Below, piece after piece: positions 1 to 7,299 of a stretch of 43,605 nucleotides of DNA. Position numbers and translations under genes: made by a program. The notes below the pieces were generated by a model. That model did not search any database, was not told the DNA's origin, and was given only the letters and a program-made list of their open reading frames with translations. Source of the stretch: Lentisphaerae bacterium RIFOXYA12_FULL_48_11. GTDB lineage: Bacteria > Verrucomicrobiota > Kiritimatiellia > UBA8416 > YA12-FULL-48-11. The DNA lies in NCBI GenBank assembly GCA_001804885.1, contig MHBM01000071.1, forward strand, positions 27,033-70,637. The letters are read 5' to 3'. Each line of letters begins with the position of its first letter. The first letter of the stretch is position 1.

Positions 1-138
1 GAGAAAATGAAAGAAGTTACTACCGATTTACAAGAACAGCTGAATGATGTTGGAGTTGATCTGGTAAGTGATTTGCCTCCAGTGGAAGTGATGGAGCAGA
101 TTGAGCCTCCGCCTGCGGTTGAGTATGAAAATCAGTAA
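1..138 (+). CDS. C-terminal end of an unidentified protein (5' truncated)
   Basis: The frame is open from the first base and ends at a TAA at 136-138, giving 45 residues of a protein that starts outside the window. The visible tail is acidic and proline-containing, with several Glu/Asp residues and a PPP run near the end, and looks like a flexible C-terminus. No domain can be recognised. A strong rho-independent terminator follows about 45 bases later, which supports this being the real 3' end of an upstream transcription unit separate from the kinase gene at 326. Confidence 0.55.
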   Translation, partial: EKMKEVTTDLQEQLNDVGVDLVSDLPPVEVMEQIEPPPAVEYENQ

Positions 139-183
139 GTTGGCGGGTGTGCATTTGAGGATATCCGGGTTTTGAGATATTTT

Positions 184-222
184 CAGGCTCCCGGACAAAG
201 GTCCGGGAGCCTGTTTGTTTTT
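184..222 (+). terminator. Rho-independent terminator
   Basis: A perfect 13-bp stem (184-196 with 201-213) closes a 4-base AAAG loop and is followed by a T-rich run (TTTGTTTTT). It sits after the truncated first gene and before the Wzc-like gene, so it separates the two transcription units. Confidence 0.9.
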
Positions 223-325
223 CGGCAATGAACCACTGATTACGCAGATGACGCTAATAAAAAGGCAAGATGATAAGGTCTATCTTTTTCCGTAACCGTG
301 TTATCCGTGATAATAAGGCCTGATT

Positions 326-2350
326 ATGTTCGACAAGAAAGCACTGAATAACGCGAATAACCAGCCTGATACAGCCGGTATGTCGCAGGGCAACCAGCCT
401 GCTTCGCCTCCAGTTTATTACGGACCCATGCCTTCAGCTTATGGCGGCTATCCTTTGTACGGCGGGCAGACCGGATTTGAAGATTCTTCCTGGTCTGAAT
501 TGGCTGAACTCTTCAGGATACTCTGGCTTAAGAAATTTGTTCTGCTGCTGATGCTTTGCTTCAGTGCCATAAGCTGGTCATATTACATATATACTGCAAC
601 GCCGATCTACAGGGCGGAAAGCATTGTTGAGTTGAGCGTGCGACGTCCCAGGTTCATGGGCCAGCAGGATGCCGTAATTGATGATACAAGCCGGATGGGG
701 TCTGTGTCTTCCTCGGCCGAACTTTTCAACACCCAGGTTCTCAAGCTGCAAAGCAATACACTGCGGAAAAAGGTTATGGAGCGCAGTAGAAGATTCTTTC
801 CGGAACTGGCCGGAGACGAGGAAAAATTAGCCAAATATTTCAAGGATAACGTCAGCATTGATCTCATCCGTCGTTCCAGCCTGGTCAAGATAGCCGTGAA
901 ATCTCCCAAGCCTGCCATAGCGGCGACTGTCGCAAATATTTACTCTGCCGAAGGCATTGAAATGGTCTACGCATTGAACAAGGATTTATCGAAGAGCGCG
1001 GTGTCGTGGCTTGAGACCCAGATCGAAACGCAGGGCAAAATGCTCAAGGATGCCGAGAAGAAGGTTCTTGATTTCAGGAGTCAGAGTCTCCTTGAAACGC
1101 TCGAAGCGCAGAGAGATGCCATAAAGGAGTCGCTCATTGCCTATAGCAAGGAGTTGACGGAAGCCAACGCTGCGCGGGATAAATTGCTGTCGAGGTACAC
1201 ACCAAACCATCCGGAAGTCAAAACGCAGGATCAGCTGATTGCAGCCATCAAGAAACAATGCGACGATCAGATTCGCCTTGCCGAGGATAAGGAGCAGGAA
1301 ATTGCCAGGGGCAGGGCTGAACTTAGTGTGCTTGAAAGAGAGAAAAGCACGATCGAAATAACGTACAGGGGTATCCTGGCAAGGATGGAGGAAGCCAGGC
1401 TGTCGTCGGACGAAAAGACCACCACAATCAAGATTGTCGAGCCGGCGGAAGTGCCGGCAAAGCCGATCAGCCCTCGCAAGGTTTTATCGCTGGCGCTGGC
1501 GCTGTTCCTTGGTGGATGCGGGGGAATATTCCTTTCGATGCTGTCCTACAAGCTTGAAGATCGTATCTGGGGTGATGCCGATGTTGAAAACGACATTGGC
1601 CTCAAAGTGCTTGGCAGTGTGCCGCGCGTATCCTGGGTTGTAAGGAAGCAGCTCGCCTTGATAGGATTAAAGGACAAGTTCAGCATAGCAACCGAAGCCT
1701 TCAGCGGTATCAGGGGTCTGATTGATAAGAATTGCCAGGGGAAAACATTTCTTTTCACGAGCAGCGAACCTCGTGAAGGCAAGACGATATGCAGCTGTAA
1801 CGTTGCCATCATGTCTGCAAAGGCGGGATTTAAGACTCTTCTTGTAGACTTGGACATGAGGCGGCCACAACTCGCCAGGGTCTGGAGCAAGAATATACCC
1901 GAGATCGGGGATGCTGAATGGAGTCTGCTTCACGCTTTGTGTGATATTGTCCCCCCTCCATTTGAGAAGCTCTGCACCAAGACGGAGCTTCCAAACCTGG
2001 CTATTATTGTCAGCCAGATGGCAAGGGACATCAATCCTGCCGAAGTTCTGGGCACCAAGAGGGTTCGCGAATTCCTTGAATGGGCCATGCAGAATTTTGA
2101 TCGCATCATTATAGATTCTCCTCCGCTTGGTGCAGCCAGCGATGCAATGGTTCTGGGCGGACTTGTGGATGGGGTTGTTCTTGTCTTCAGGTTCAACAAA
2201 ACCAAGAAGAGTACTGCCAAGCGATGCGTCAAAAAACTCAATGAAGGCGGTGCGAACATACTTGGTGCAATAATCAACGATGTTGACCTCAGCCGGGTCG
2301 GGCATGAGTATGGGCATTATTATGGATCTGACCACCGCGATCGTGGATGA
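326..2350 (+). CDS. Wzc/ExoP-like polysaccharide co-polymerase with BY-kinase domain
   Basis: A 674-residue inner-membrane protein combining a Wzz/GNVR chain-length-determinant region with a cytoplasmic bacterial tyrosine kinase, which controls polymer length and export by cycles of autophosphorylation. Transmembrane segments lie near residues 71-91 and 386-407 and flank a periplasmic, partly coiled-coil region. The kinase has Walker A (SSEPREGKT, 479-487), Walker A' (LLVDLDMRRP, about 505-514) and Walker B (RIIIDSPP, 593-600). The C-terminus has a short tyrosine cluster (Y662, Y665, Y666), the usual autophosphorylation site. Unusually, the N-terminus starts with about 70 soluble residues rich in Tyr, Gly and Pro. 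No Wzb-type or PHP-type phosphatase gene is adjacent. The function is secure from family motifs; the polymer it serves is inferred from the locus. Confidence 0.95.
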   Translation: MFDKKALNNANNQPDTAGMSQGNQPASPPVYYGPMPSAYGGYPLYGGQTGFEDSSWSELAELFRILWLKKFVLLLMLCFSAISWSYYIYTATPIYRAESIVELSVRRPRFMGQQDAVIDDTSRMGSVSSSAELFNTQVLKLQSNTLRKKVMERSRRFFPELAGDEEKLAKYFKDNVSIDLIRRSSLVKIAVKSPKPAIAATVANIYSAEGIEMVYALNKDLSKSAVSWLETQIETQGKMLKDAEKKVLDFRSQSLLETLEAQRDAIKESLIAYSKELTEANAARDKLLSRYTPNHPEVKTQDQLIAAIKKQCDDQIRLAEDKEQEIARGRAELSVLEREKSTIEITYRGILARMEEARLSSDEKTTTIKIVEPAEVPAKPISPRKVLSLALALFLGGCGGIFLSMLSYKLEDRIWGDADVENDIGLKVLGSVPRVSWVVRKQLALIGLKDKFSIATEAFSGIRGLIDKNCQGKTFLFTSSEPREGKTICSCNVAIMSAKAGFKTLLVDLDMRRPQLARVWSKNIPEIGDAEWSLLHALCDIVPPPFEKLCTKTELPNLAIIVSQMARDINPAEVLGTKRVREFLEWAMQNFDRIIIDSPPLGAASDAMVLGGLVDGVVLVFRFNKTKKSTAKRCVKKLNEGGANILGAIINDVDLSRVGHEYGHYYGSDHRDRG

Positions 2351-2639
2351 GGGATGGGAAAGGTGGGAGGGGGGGAAGACGGAGGTCAGACATCGGATAT
2401 TCGAACTCGAAACTTGGAACCCAAAATTCAGAATTCGGATCTATTCCTGCCTGCATAGTATACTAATTAATCAGCAATGGAGAGTATGTTTCCGTTGGCA
2501 TGACGGCGATGTATCTGACGTAATAAACTGGCAAAAGACATCAACCCGTGGCAGATTTTCCTGGACAGGTTATGGAGTGGTGATGTGATTGGGCAGGGGT
2601 AGCTATTGTGTGACGGGACAATGGCGGGTACTTGCTGGG

Positions 2640-2790
2640 CGAAGACGCACTTGTGCGCCGAAGCAATGGGCAGACATCCTGCCCTGCGTAGCTTTTAGCG
2701 AAGCATTGTGGGGCGAAGGCGCGACCTGTGACGCCGTAGGCCTCGCGAAGGCGCATAATTGACGGGCACGGAGTGTGCCCGGATGCCGGA
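2640..2790. repeat. Hairpin cluster of dispersed-repeat type
   Basis: Several inverted repeats sit close together, including GGGCAG-ACATC-CTGCCC (2668-2684) and GGGCAC-GGAGT-GTGCCC (2764-2780), both with perfect 6-bp stems. Wording such as 'gtagctttta gcgaag' and 'cgccgtaggc' recurs in the larger repeat at 36391 and 41201, so this is probably a diverged relative. Confidence 0.5.
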
Positions 2791-2939
2791 TATCTGATGG
2801 CGGAAGTCAGATGTCGGTGTCGGAGGTCAGCAGTCAGAAACCCGTAAAGGACATTGTACAGGTCTGGCTCTGGCAGGCGAACCGTTTCAGTCTTGTTCAA
2901 CAACCACTGCAGGGCTGACCCGGAAATTCCAGAAGATGC

Positions 2940-2992
2940 ATAGCAAAGTATAGTTGACTATTACTGTTTCATATAGCAAAGTGTAGTTGGCT
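2940..2992 (+). promoter_or_regulatory. Direct repeats upstream of DUF4143 ATPase (putative operator)
   Basis: Two 20-bp copies, ATAGCAAAGTATAGTTGACT (2940-2959) and ATAGCAAAGTGTAGTTGGCT (2973-2992), lie 33 bp apart and end 36 bases before the ATPase start codon. The core GCAAAGTRKAGT also occurs immediately upstream of the other DUF4143 gene at 27055, which suggests a shared regulatory site. Confidence 0.45.
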
Positions 2993-3028
2993 GTAATTTG
3001 TTTAAAAGTGCATGGGAAGGAAGCATTC

Positions 3029-4234
3029 ATGTTTGATGAACTGTTCTATATCCACAGGAAAAGCGTTGAAGATATCCCTGTGAAGTTCAGGAGATATCTA
3101 CATGATGCCATAGATTGGGATTCTCCGCATATTTGCATAACCGGATACCGCGGAACAGGGAAGACCACGCTACTGCTTCAACATTACGTTGAGAAGTACA
3201 ATGATGTTGAACAATGCCTGTATATCTCAGCGGATAATGTGGTTGTATCAGCCCTCGGTCTCTTCAAGATCGCCGGCGAATATTTCAAGCTCGGCGGCGA
3301 GGCGCTCATCATTGATGAAATTCATAAATTTCCGGGGTGGGAGCTTGAACTTAAGAGCATAATAGACACTTTCAAGGGAAAGAGGATCCTGGTTTCCGGC
3401 AGTTCCTCTATTGAACTCAAGCGCGGGAAGGCCGATCTTTCCAGAAGAGTTGTCTATTACAATCTCAAAGAGCTTTCGTTCAGGGAATATCTGGAGCTCA
3501 AGGAAAACATATCATTGCCTGTACTGACCCTTGACGGCTTACTCAAAAAGCACGTAATGATATCAGGCGAGATTACAAAGGGTGTGTCCATATTGAAATA
3601 TTTCAATAAATACCTTTCGGCAGGATCTTATCCTTTTATTGCGGAGGGGGCGGCCACCTATGTTTCCAAGTTGTTGAATGTCGTCGAGAAAGTCATATAC
3701 GAGGACATTGCCATTGCCGGCGACATGAAACAGTCCAATATTCCGGTACTGAAAAAACTCCTGTGGCTCATTGCAAGTAGCGTTCCTTTCCTGGTGAACA
3801 TAGACAAGATGAGCAGGGAGCTCGGAATATCAAAAGAATATGTATACAACTACCTTGAGTATCTTGACAGGGCGGGAATGATAAATTCAATCGCTTCTGA
3901 AGGCAAAGGATACAGGCTGGTGCGCAAGCCGTCGAAAATCCTTATGGCGAACAGCAACCTTCTTTTTGCAGTCAACAATTCCATGATGTCTGAATCGGAA
4001 AGAGGCGCGGTTCGGGAGACTTTCTTTGTCAGCCAGTTCAAGAACAGCTTCAAGATAACTCTTTCAGATAAAGGTGATTTCAAGGTAAATGATAGATATG
4101 TCTTTGAAATCGGTGGGTCGGGAAAGCTCGATGCACAAATCAAAGGCGTTGTAGATTCATATGTCGCAGCAGATGGCATTGAGGTTGGGGTTGCCAATAA
4201 AATCCCCCTCTATCTCTTCGGCTTTTTATATTAA
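3029..4234 (+). CDS. AAA-type ATPase with DUF4143 C-terminal domain
   Basis: A 401-residue P-loop ATPase of the DUF4143 family, common in accessory genome regions and of unproven function; toxin or defence-related roles have been suggested. Walker A is GYRGTGKT (39-46), Walker B is ALIIDE (92-97), and a sensor-like RILVSGSSS follows at about 119-127. The C-terminal third matches the DUF4143 layout, which includes a nuclease-like fold. The ATG at 3029 is chosen because GGAAGGA lies about seven bases upstream; an in-frame TTG at 2987 falls inside the putative operator. It stands alone between repeat-rich stretches. A second member of the family is at 27055, but the two are not close copies. Confidence 0.9.
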   Translation: MFDELFYIHRKSVEDIPVKFRRYLHDAIDWDSPHICITGYRGTGKTTLLLQHYVEKYNDVEQCLYISADNVVVSALGLFKIAGEYFKLGGEALIIDEIHKFPGWELELKSIIDTFKGKRILVSGSSSIELKRGKADLSRRVVYYNLKELSFREYLELKENISLPVLTLDGLLKKHVMISGEITKGVSILKYFNKYLSAGSYPFIAEGAATYVSKLLNVVEKVIYEDIAIAGDMKQSNIPVLKKLLWLIASSVPFLVNIDKMSRELGISKEYVYNYLEYLDRAGMINSIASEGKGYRLVRKPSKILMANSNLLFAVNNSMMSESERGAVRETFFVSQFKNSFKITLSDKGDFKVNDRYVFEIGGSGKLDAQIKGVVDSYVAADGIEVGVANKIPLYLFGFLY

Positions 4235-4375
4235 CCCGGCGGACATGAAGTGAGAGAGGATGTAATCTGCGGATACATACTCATATCTTTCCCTGGAAGA
4301 AACCGGGAAAAGATTTTAACGCAAAGAACGCAACAGATCCCGAAAAAGAGAGTTTCTCGTTTCGCGGTCTGACCC

Positions 4376-4569
4376 GAATGGCGCTAAGATAAGCATGTTT
4401 TTCAGAAATTCTGGTGTGCGAAGCACTTTGGAGTGCGCTGGCTTGACAGCGCTTTCTTTATTGATCAAAGCGGCGTCCAACCTTCGCCAAGGCTACGGCT
4501 TGGCAAGCAAGCCGCCGCAGTCCAAGGCATGCTTGCAGCATGCAAAAAGACCTTAACTTAGCGCCATTC
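4376..4569. mobile_element. MITE-like element with 18-bp terminal inverted repeats and 11-bp flanking direct repeats
   Basis: The left end GAATGGCGCTAAGATAAG (4376-4393) matches the reverse complement of the right end (4552-4569) at 17 of 18 positions. The element is flanked exactly by the direct repeat CGGTCTGACCC at 4365-4375 and 4570-4580, which looks like a target-site duplication. The 194-bp body has no coding capacity. The flanking word also belongs to a dispersed repeat family in this window, so two independent repeat copies remain a possible explanation. Confidence 0.65.
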
Positions 4570-4654
4570 CGGTCTGACCCTTGAGAATCCGGAGTGTGCC
4601 TTGAGGAGGTGATGAGCGGGGAGTTCTGCAAGAAGAAGAAATATGATTTTTCCC

Positions 4655-4683
4655 TTGAACTGTAATGCTATGAGCAATACATT
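4655..4683 (+). promoter_or_regulatory. Putative brnTA promoter with overlapping operator palindrome
   Basis: TTGAAC (4655-4660) and TACATT (4678-4683) are spaced by 17 bp as -35 and -10 boxes. The spacer carries the near-palindrome GTAATGCT-ATG-AGCAATAC (4662-4680, 7 of 8 arm positions paired). BrnA-type antitoxins are known to autoregulate, so this is a likely binding site. The predicted transcription start falls almost on the first ATG. Confidence 0.4.
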
Positions 4684-4689
4684 ATCATT

Positions 4690-4980
4690 ATGAATGGAAT
4701 GCGATTTGCATGGGACGAAGCGAAAGCGGCTGAAAACCTTCGCAAGCACGGTGTATCATTTGAGGAAGGCTCAACTGTCTTTGCCGATGAAAATGCACGA
4801 TTGAAGCACGATCCGGATCACTCGCAAGAGGAAGACAGATTTATTCTTCTGGGATTCAGCGCCAAACTGCGCTTGTTGATCGTCTGCCATGCTTATCGGG
4901 AAAATGACAAGGTGATTCGAATCATCTCGGCACGGAAAGCTATTCCAAACGAACGAAAACAATACGGGAGTTACATATGA
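4690..4980 (+). CDS. brnT: BrnT family toxin (ribonuclease of a type II toxin-antitoxin system)
   Basis: A 96-residue protein of the BrnT family, RelE-fold ribonucleases that inhibit translation and are neutralised by BrnA. The N-terminal stretch FAWDEAKAAENLRKHGVSFEE and the late RIISARKA motif are family hallmarks. Toxin-before-antitoxin order and the 4-base ATGA overlap with brnA at 4977-4980 are typical of the module. The start could be the ATG at 4690 or the ATG at 4699; the second matches the usual family N-terminus better, and the predicted promoter leaves almost no leader for the first. The gene looks intact. Confidence 0.9.
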   Translation: MNGMRFAWDEAKAAENLRKHGVSFEEGSTVFADENARLKHDPDHSQEEDRFILLGFSAKLRLLIVCHAYRENDKVIRIISARKAIPNERKQYGSYI

Positions 4981-5189
4981 GAAAAGAATACGATTTCAGC
5001 GACTCAGTCCGCAATCCTTACGCCAAGCACTTTCGCAAGCAGGTCACGATGCGTCTTGGAACTGATGTGATCGAATACTTCAAATCTCTGGCCATGGAAA
5101 CGGGCGTACCTTATCAAAACCTGATCAATCTGTATCTCAGCGATTGCGCTCATTCGGGGAAGAAGCTTGCCCTGAAGTGGGCATCATAG
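4977..5189 (+). CDS. brnA: BrnA family antitoxin
   Basis: A 70-residue ribbon-helix-helix type antitoxin that binds BrnT and represses the operon. The central VTMRLGTDVIEYFKSLAMETGVPYQ segment is the RHH DNA-binding part, followed by NLINLYLSDCA and a KKLALKW tail, as in BrnA proteins. It overlaps brnT by four bases, so the two are translationally coupled. A degenerate fragment of another brnA 3' end lies at 33158-33220. Confidence 0.9.
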   Translation: MRKEYDFSDSVRNPYAKHFRKQVTMRLGTDVIEYFKSLAMETGVPYQNLINLYLSDCAHSGKKLALKWAS

Positions 5190-5531
5190 GATCGCAGAAC
5201 CAACGCATGGAACTAACCCGAATATTTCCTACGGAGGTGAAATATTCGCCCTTTGGGCTTCGCCTCCAGCGGCGTAAGCGCCTGGAATTGGACCTGTTAA
5301 CCTGTAACTTTTATTTACGATACATCCCAGACAGATGAACTCATGGATTGTGGTTTTGGATAAAATGATCCGATCGGATTTTAAAAATCATAGTCCATTG
5401 TACAGGTGAGTGACCCTGGCAGGTACGGAACTTGGAATTGACTATGGAAGTATTGCGGTAGCGGAATTGCGATGATTGACACAGCACAATATGCTGTAGT
5501 ACCCTTGAATAAGGAAGAATGAGGTAAAAGC
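5190..5531. other. Intergenic region with short repeats
   Basis: No gene is seen. It contains a copy of the CATTGTACAGG repeat (5392-5419) and a GCTTCGCCTCCAGCGGCG-type GC-rich stretch. The right end holds a likely regulatory palindrome for the following toxin-antitoxin pair. Confidence 0.5.
5476..5497 (+). promoter_or_regulatory. Putative -35 box and operator of toxin-antitoxin pair
   Basis: TTGACA (5476-5481) is followed directly by the inverted repeat ACAGCA-CAATA-TGCTGT (5481-5497), about 35 bases before the antitoxin ATG. No good -10 box stands out. The palindrome is a plausible autoregulatory site. Confidence 0.35.
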
Positions 5532-5747
5532 ATGAAGACAGGAATGACATTCGATAAGATTGTTGGCCTGGCAGATGGGTTGTCATTGCCGCAAAAGGAG
5601 TCCCTCGTTGAAATTCTCTCCAAGCGATTGATAGAACAAAGGCGCACAGCCTTGCGGAAGGACATACGGGAAGCGAACCGTGATTTCAGGGCTGGAAAAT
5701 GCCGTGCTGTCACGCCATCTGAACTCATGCAGGAGATCACAGGGTGA
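5532..5747 (+). CDS. Putative antitoxin of RelE-type pair
   Basis: A 71-residue protein directly upstream of, and overlapping, a RelE/YafQ-like toxin, so it is probably its antitoxin. The start is supported by GAGGT six bases upstream. The first half is predicted helical and could be a dimerisation or DNA-binding part. The tail (REANRDFRAGK, then TPSELMQEI) resembles the tail of the Phd-type antitoxin at 33768-34025 (REARADYNAGR), in keeping with a similar toxin-binding surface. The N-terminus is not a clear Phd, RHH or HTH domain by eye. Confidence 0.75.
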   Translation: MKTGMTFDKIVGLADGLSLPQKESLVEILSKRLIEQRRTALRKDIREANRDFRAGKCRAVTPSELMQEITG

Positions 5748-6025
5748 GTTGGACTCTCATCCGCAGTACGGCCTTCGTGAGGGCCGTCCGCAAGCACATA
5801 AGTCGGCATCCTAAACATGCAACGGATTTATTTGAGGCATTCACGCAATTGGCGGAGGATCCGTTTCACCCTTCACTGCGGACTCACAAACTAACAGGCG
5901 CTTTGGCAGGTTCTTGGGCGTGCAGTGTGGGTTACGACCTTCGCATCATCTTTAAAACGGTTAAACAGGGCGGCAAGCCCGCCATTCTGTTGGAGAGTGT
6001 TGGGACGCACGATGAAGTTTACTGA
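5744..6025 (+). CDS. RelE/YafQ-like type II toxin
   Basis: A 93-residue protein of the RelE/ParE superfamily, probably an mRNA interferase. It begins at a GTG overlapping the antitoxin stop by four bases. The hallmarks are DPFHPSLRTHKLTG in the middle and VGTHDEVY at the C-terminus; the minus-strand toxin at 33503-33778 has the same landmarks (NPFHPSLRLHKLKG, VGTHDQVY), so the two are paralogues with different partners. It appears intact. Confidence 0.85.
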   Translation: MSWTLIRSTAFVRAVRKHISRHPKHATDLFEAFTQLAEDPFHPSLRTHKLTGALAGSWACSVGYDLRIIFKTVKQGGKPAILLESVGTHDEVY

Positions 6026-6423
6026 TATCTGATTGGCCTGGGAATTCAGCAGTCAGCAGTCAGAAGCAAATGTGCAATGTGAAGTTTACCGCGACTATTC
6101 GGGGATACGACCCAAGAAGGCTGTGAGAAAAGGCCTCATGGAAGAAAAAGCAAAAGATCAAACTTGTTATTCACAGTCTGACCCCGGAAACTTGGACCCC
6201 GGAAACTTGCGGAAACTCTCCCGGAAACTCTTCCTTGGTGTACTTAGAGTCTTGGTGGTTAAGTGTTTTTTATATTGCTGAATAGTGAAGCAGAAAGCAG
6301 TAAAGTACATTGTACAGGTTTGACCCTTAAAACTCCGAATTATTGACTTGCGCCAATAGATCGGAAAGAGCTATGTTTGTGGTGGGAAATCCCACTAGGC
6401 ATTTAACAAAGGAGTAAGTGATC
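6026..6423. other. Intergenic region built from dispersed repeats
   Basis: No gene is supported. It contains GCAAATGTGCAATGTGAAG (6066-6084), a perfect 15-bp tandem duplication GACCCCGGAAACTTG (6180-6194 and 6195-6209), a minus-strand copy of the ACCACCAAG...ACCAAGGAAG repeat (6230-6262), and GTACATTGTACAGGTTTGACCC (about 6305-6326). A frame at 6033-6281 translates these repeats and is not a gene. Confidence 0.6.
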
Positions 6424-6672
6424 ATGACGACGGCAGTGTTGAATCAATATACAGCGCATCTGGATACCAAGAAGCGTCTGACCATTCGGGGCGCTTTGTC
6501 GGAGTTCTTTTCCGTTAAGGTGTTTACTGATGGCCATGTAGTGCTGGAACCTCGCGTTCTGATTGATCCGAACGTTATCTCCAAGAAAGCCCTGCGCATG
6601 ATGGATCAATCGGTAGCCAACATGAAGAAACGTGTGGTGTCTCCTGTGATCGACCTCAAAAAGTACCGGTGA
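6424..6672 (+). CDS. Putative antitoxin of a third toxin-antitoxin pair
   Basis: An 82-residue protein upstream of a disrupted toxin-like gene. The ATG at 6424 is preferred because AAAGGAG lies about nine bases upstream; a GTG at 6418 would be too close. The N-terminal segment (AHLDTKKRLTIRG) suggests a small beta-rich DNA-binding or substrate-mimic region, and the C-terminus is basic. The pairing with the following gene, from which it is separated by six bases, is the main evidence for an antitoxin role. Confidence 0.6.
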   Translation: MTTAVLNQYTAHLDTKKRLTIRGALSEFFSVKVFTDGHVVLEPRVLIDPNVISKKALRMMDQSVANMKKRVVSPVIDLKKYR

Positions 6673-6678
6673 GGAATA

Positions 6679-7045
6679 GTGAATACCTTCAAGATCCGAA
6701 TGGGTGTGCCGGAGATGGAAGCGGTGTGGAATGATTTGGCCGTCCGGTATGAACAGGGAACATTATCCAAGGACGAGCAGAAGTTCTTTAAGAAGTTGGT
6801 GAAGGCGCTGGGATATCTGGAAGTCAATCCACGGCACAACAGTCTTGAATCGCATGAAATAGCCCCTTTGACACGACGGTACGGCATGAAGGTATGGCAG
6901 TCCTATTTGGAGAATCAGACTCCAGCCGCCTTGGGCCTACGGACCCGGGAAGAGAGAGATCACTATCCTGGCTGTTGAACCGCATCCGGAAGACCAAAAA
7001 CACGGCTGTTATGACCGTATCGAACTCTCGGACTTGCCCAGGTAA
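6679..7045 (+). pseudogene. Toxin-like gene interrupted by a frameshift
   Basis: The first frame runs from a GTG at 6679 and stays protein-like to about 6930 (...MKVWQSYLENQTPAA). The same protein then clearly continues in another frame as WAYGPGKREITILAVEPHP...YDRIELSDLPR to a TAA at 7043-7045. The second part looks like the C-terminal half of a RelE-superfamily toxin. A single indel at about 6925-6940 explains both halves. The gene is therefore probably inactive while its partner at 6424 is intact, unless the shift is a sequencing error. Confidence 0.65.
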
Positions 7046-7200
7046 AACAAGAGAGTTTTCCCTTAAGTTTGGAGAGTGTCGAGTTATGAGTAGTGAACGG
7101 TGACCGAACCCAAAACTTGAAACTTTGAACCCAGAACCCGAAACCCTGCCTGTCCTGCGGTGCCATTTCTGGTTAAAGAATCTTATACCCGGAGAACAAC

Positions 7201-7254
7201 AAAGTACATTGTACGGGTCTGACCTTGAAGTCTACGCAAATGTGCAATGTGAAG
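7201..7254. repeat. Adjacent copies of two dispersed repeat types
   Basis: GTACATTGTACGGGTCTGACC (within 7201-7227) is followed by GCAAATGTGCAATGTGAAG (7236-7254). The first type also occurs near 2845, 5392 and 6301; the second near 6066 and 10478. Both have a palindromic core followed by GACC or CGTCCC. Confidence 0.6.
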
Positions 7255-7299
7255 ATACGTCCCTGGAAATCTGTCCCCTGAAGCCTTTTAACTCATGAG

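Larger units (their letters stand above)
2351..3028. other. Repeat-rich intergenic region
   Basis: No convincing gene is seen. The stretch holds a purine-rich repeat (about 2360-2405), a cluster of GC-rich hairpins (2640-2790), a copy of the ACATTGTACAGGTCTG repeat at 2845-2871, and a pair of 20-bp direct repeats just before the ATPase gene. Open frames here are short and have no recognisable content. Confidence 0.6.
4235..4689. other. Intergenic region carrying a MITE-like element
   Basis: No gene is seen in these 455 bases. The middle is occupied by the inverted-repeat element at 4376-4569, and the right end carries the probable brnTA promoter. Confidence 0.6.

Noticed and set aside
1667..2335. 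Long minus-strand open frame of 222 codons
   Set aside because: It is antisense to the kinase domain of the Wzc-like gene, whose motifs are unambiguous; the antisense translation shows no domain.
2541..2903. Minus-strand open frame of 120 codons in the first intergenic region
   Set aside because: It translates repeat and hairpin DNA and has no ribosome-binding site or recognisable content.
6033..6281. Open frame of 82 codons after the RelE-type pair
   Set aside because: It consists almost wholly of three dispersed repeats, and its start lies in a repeat.
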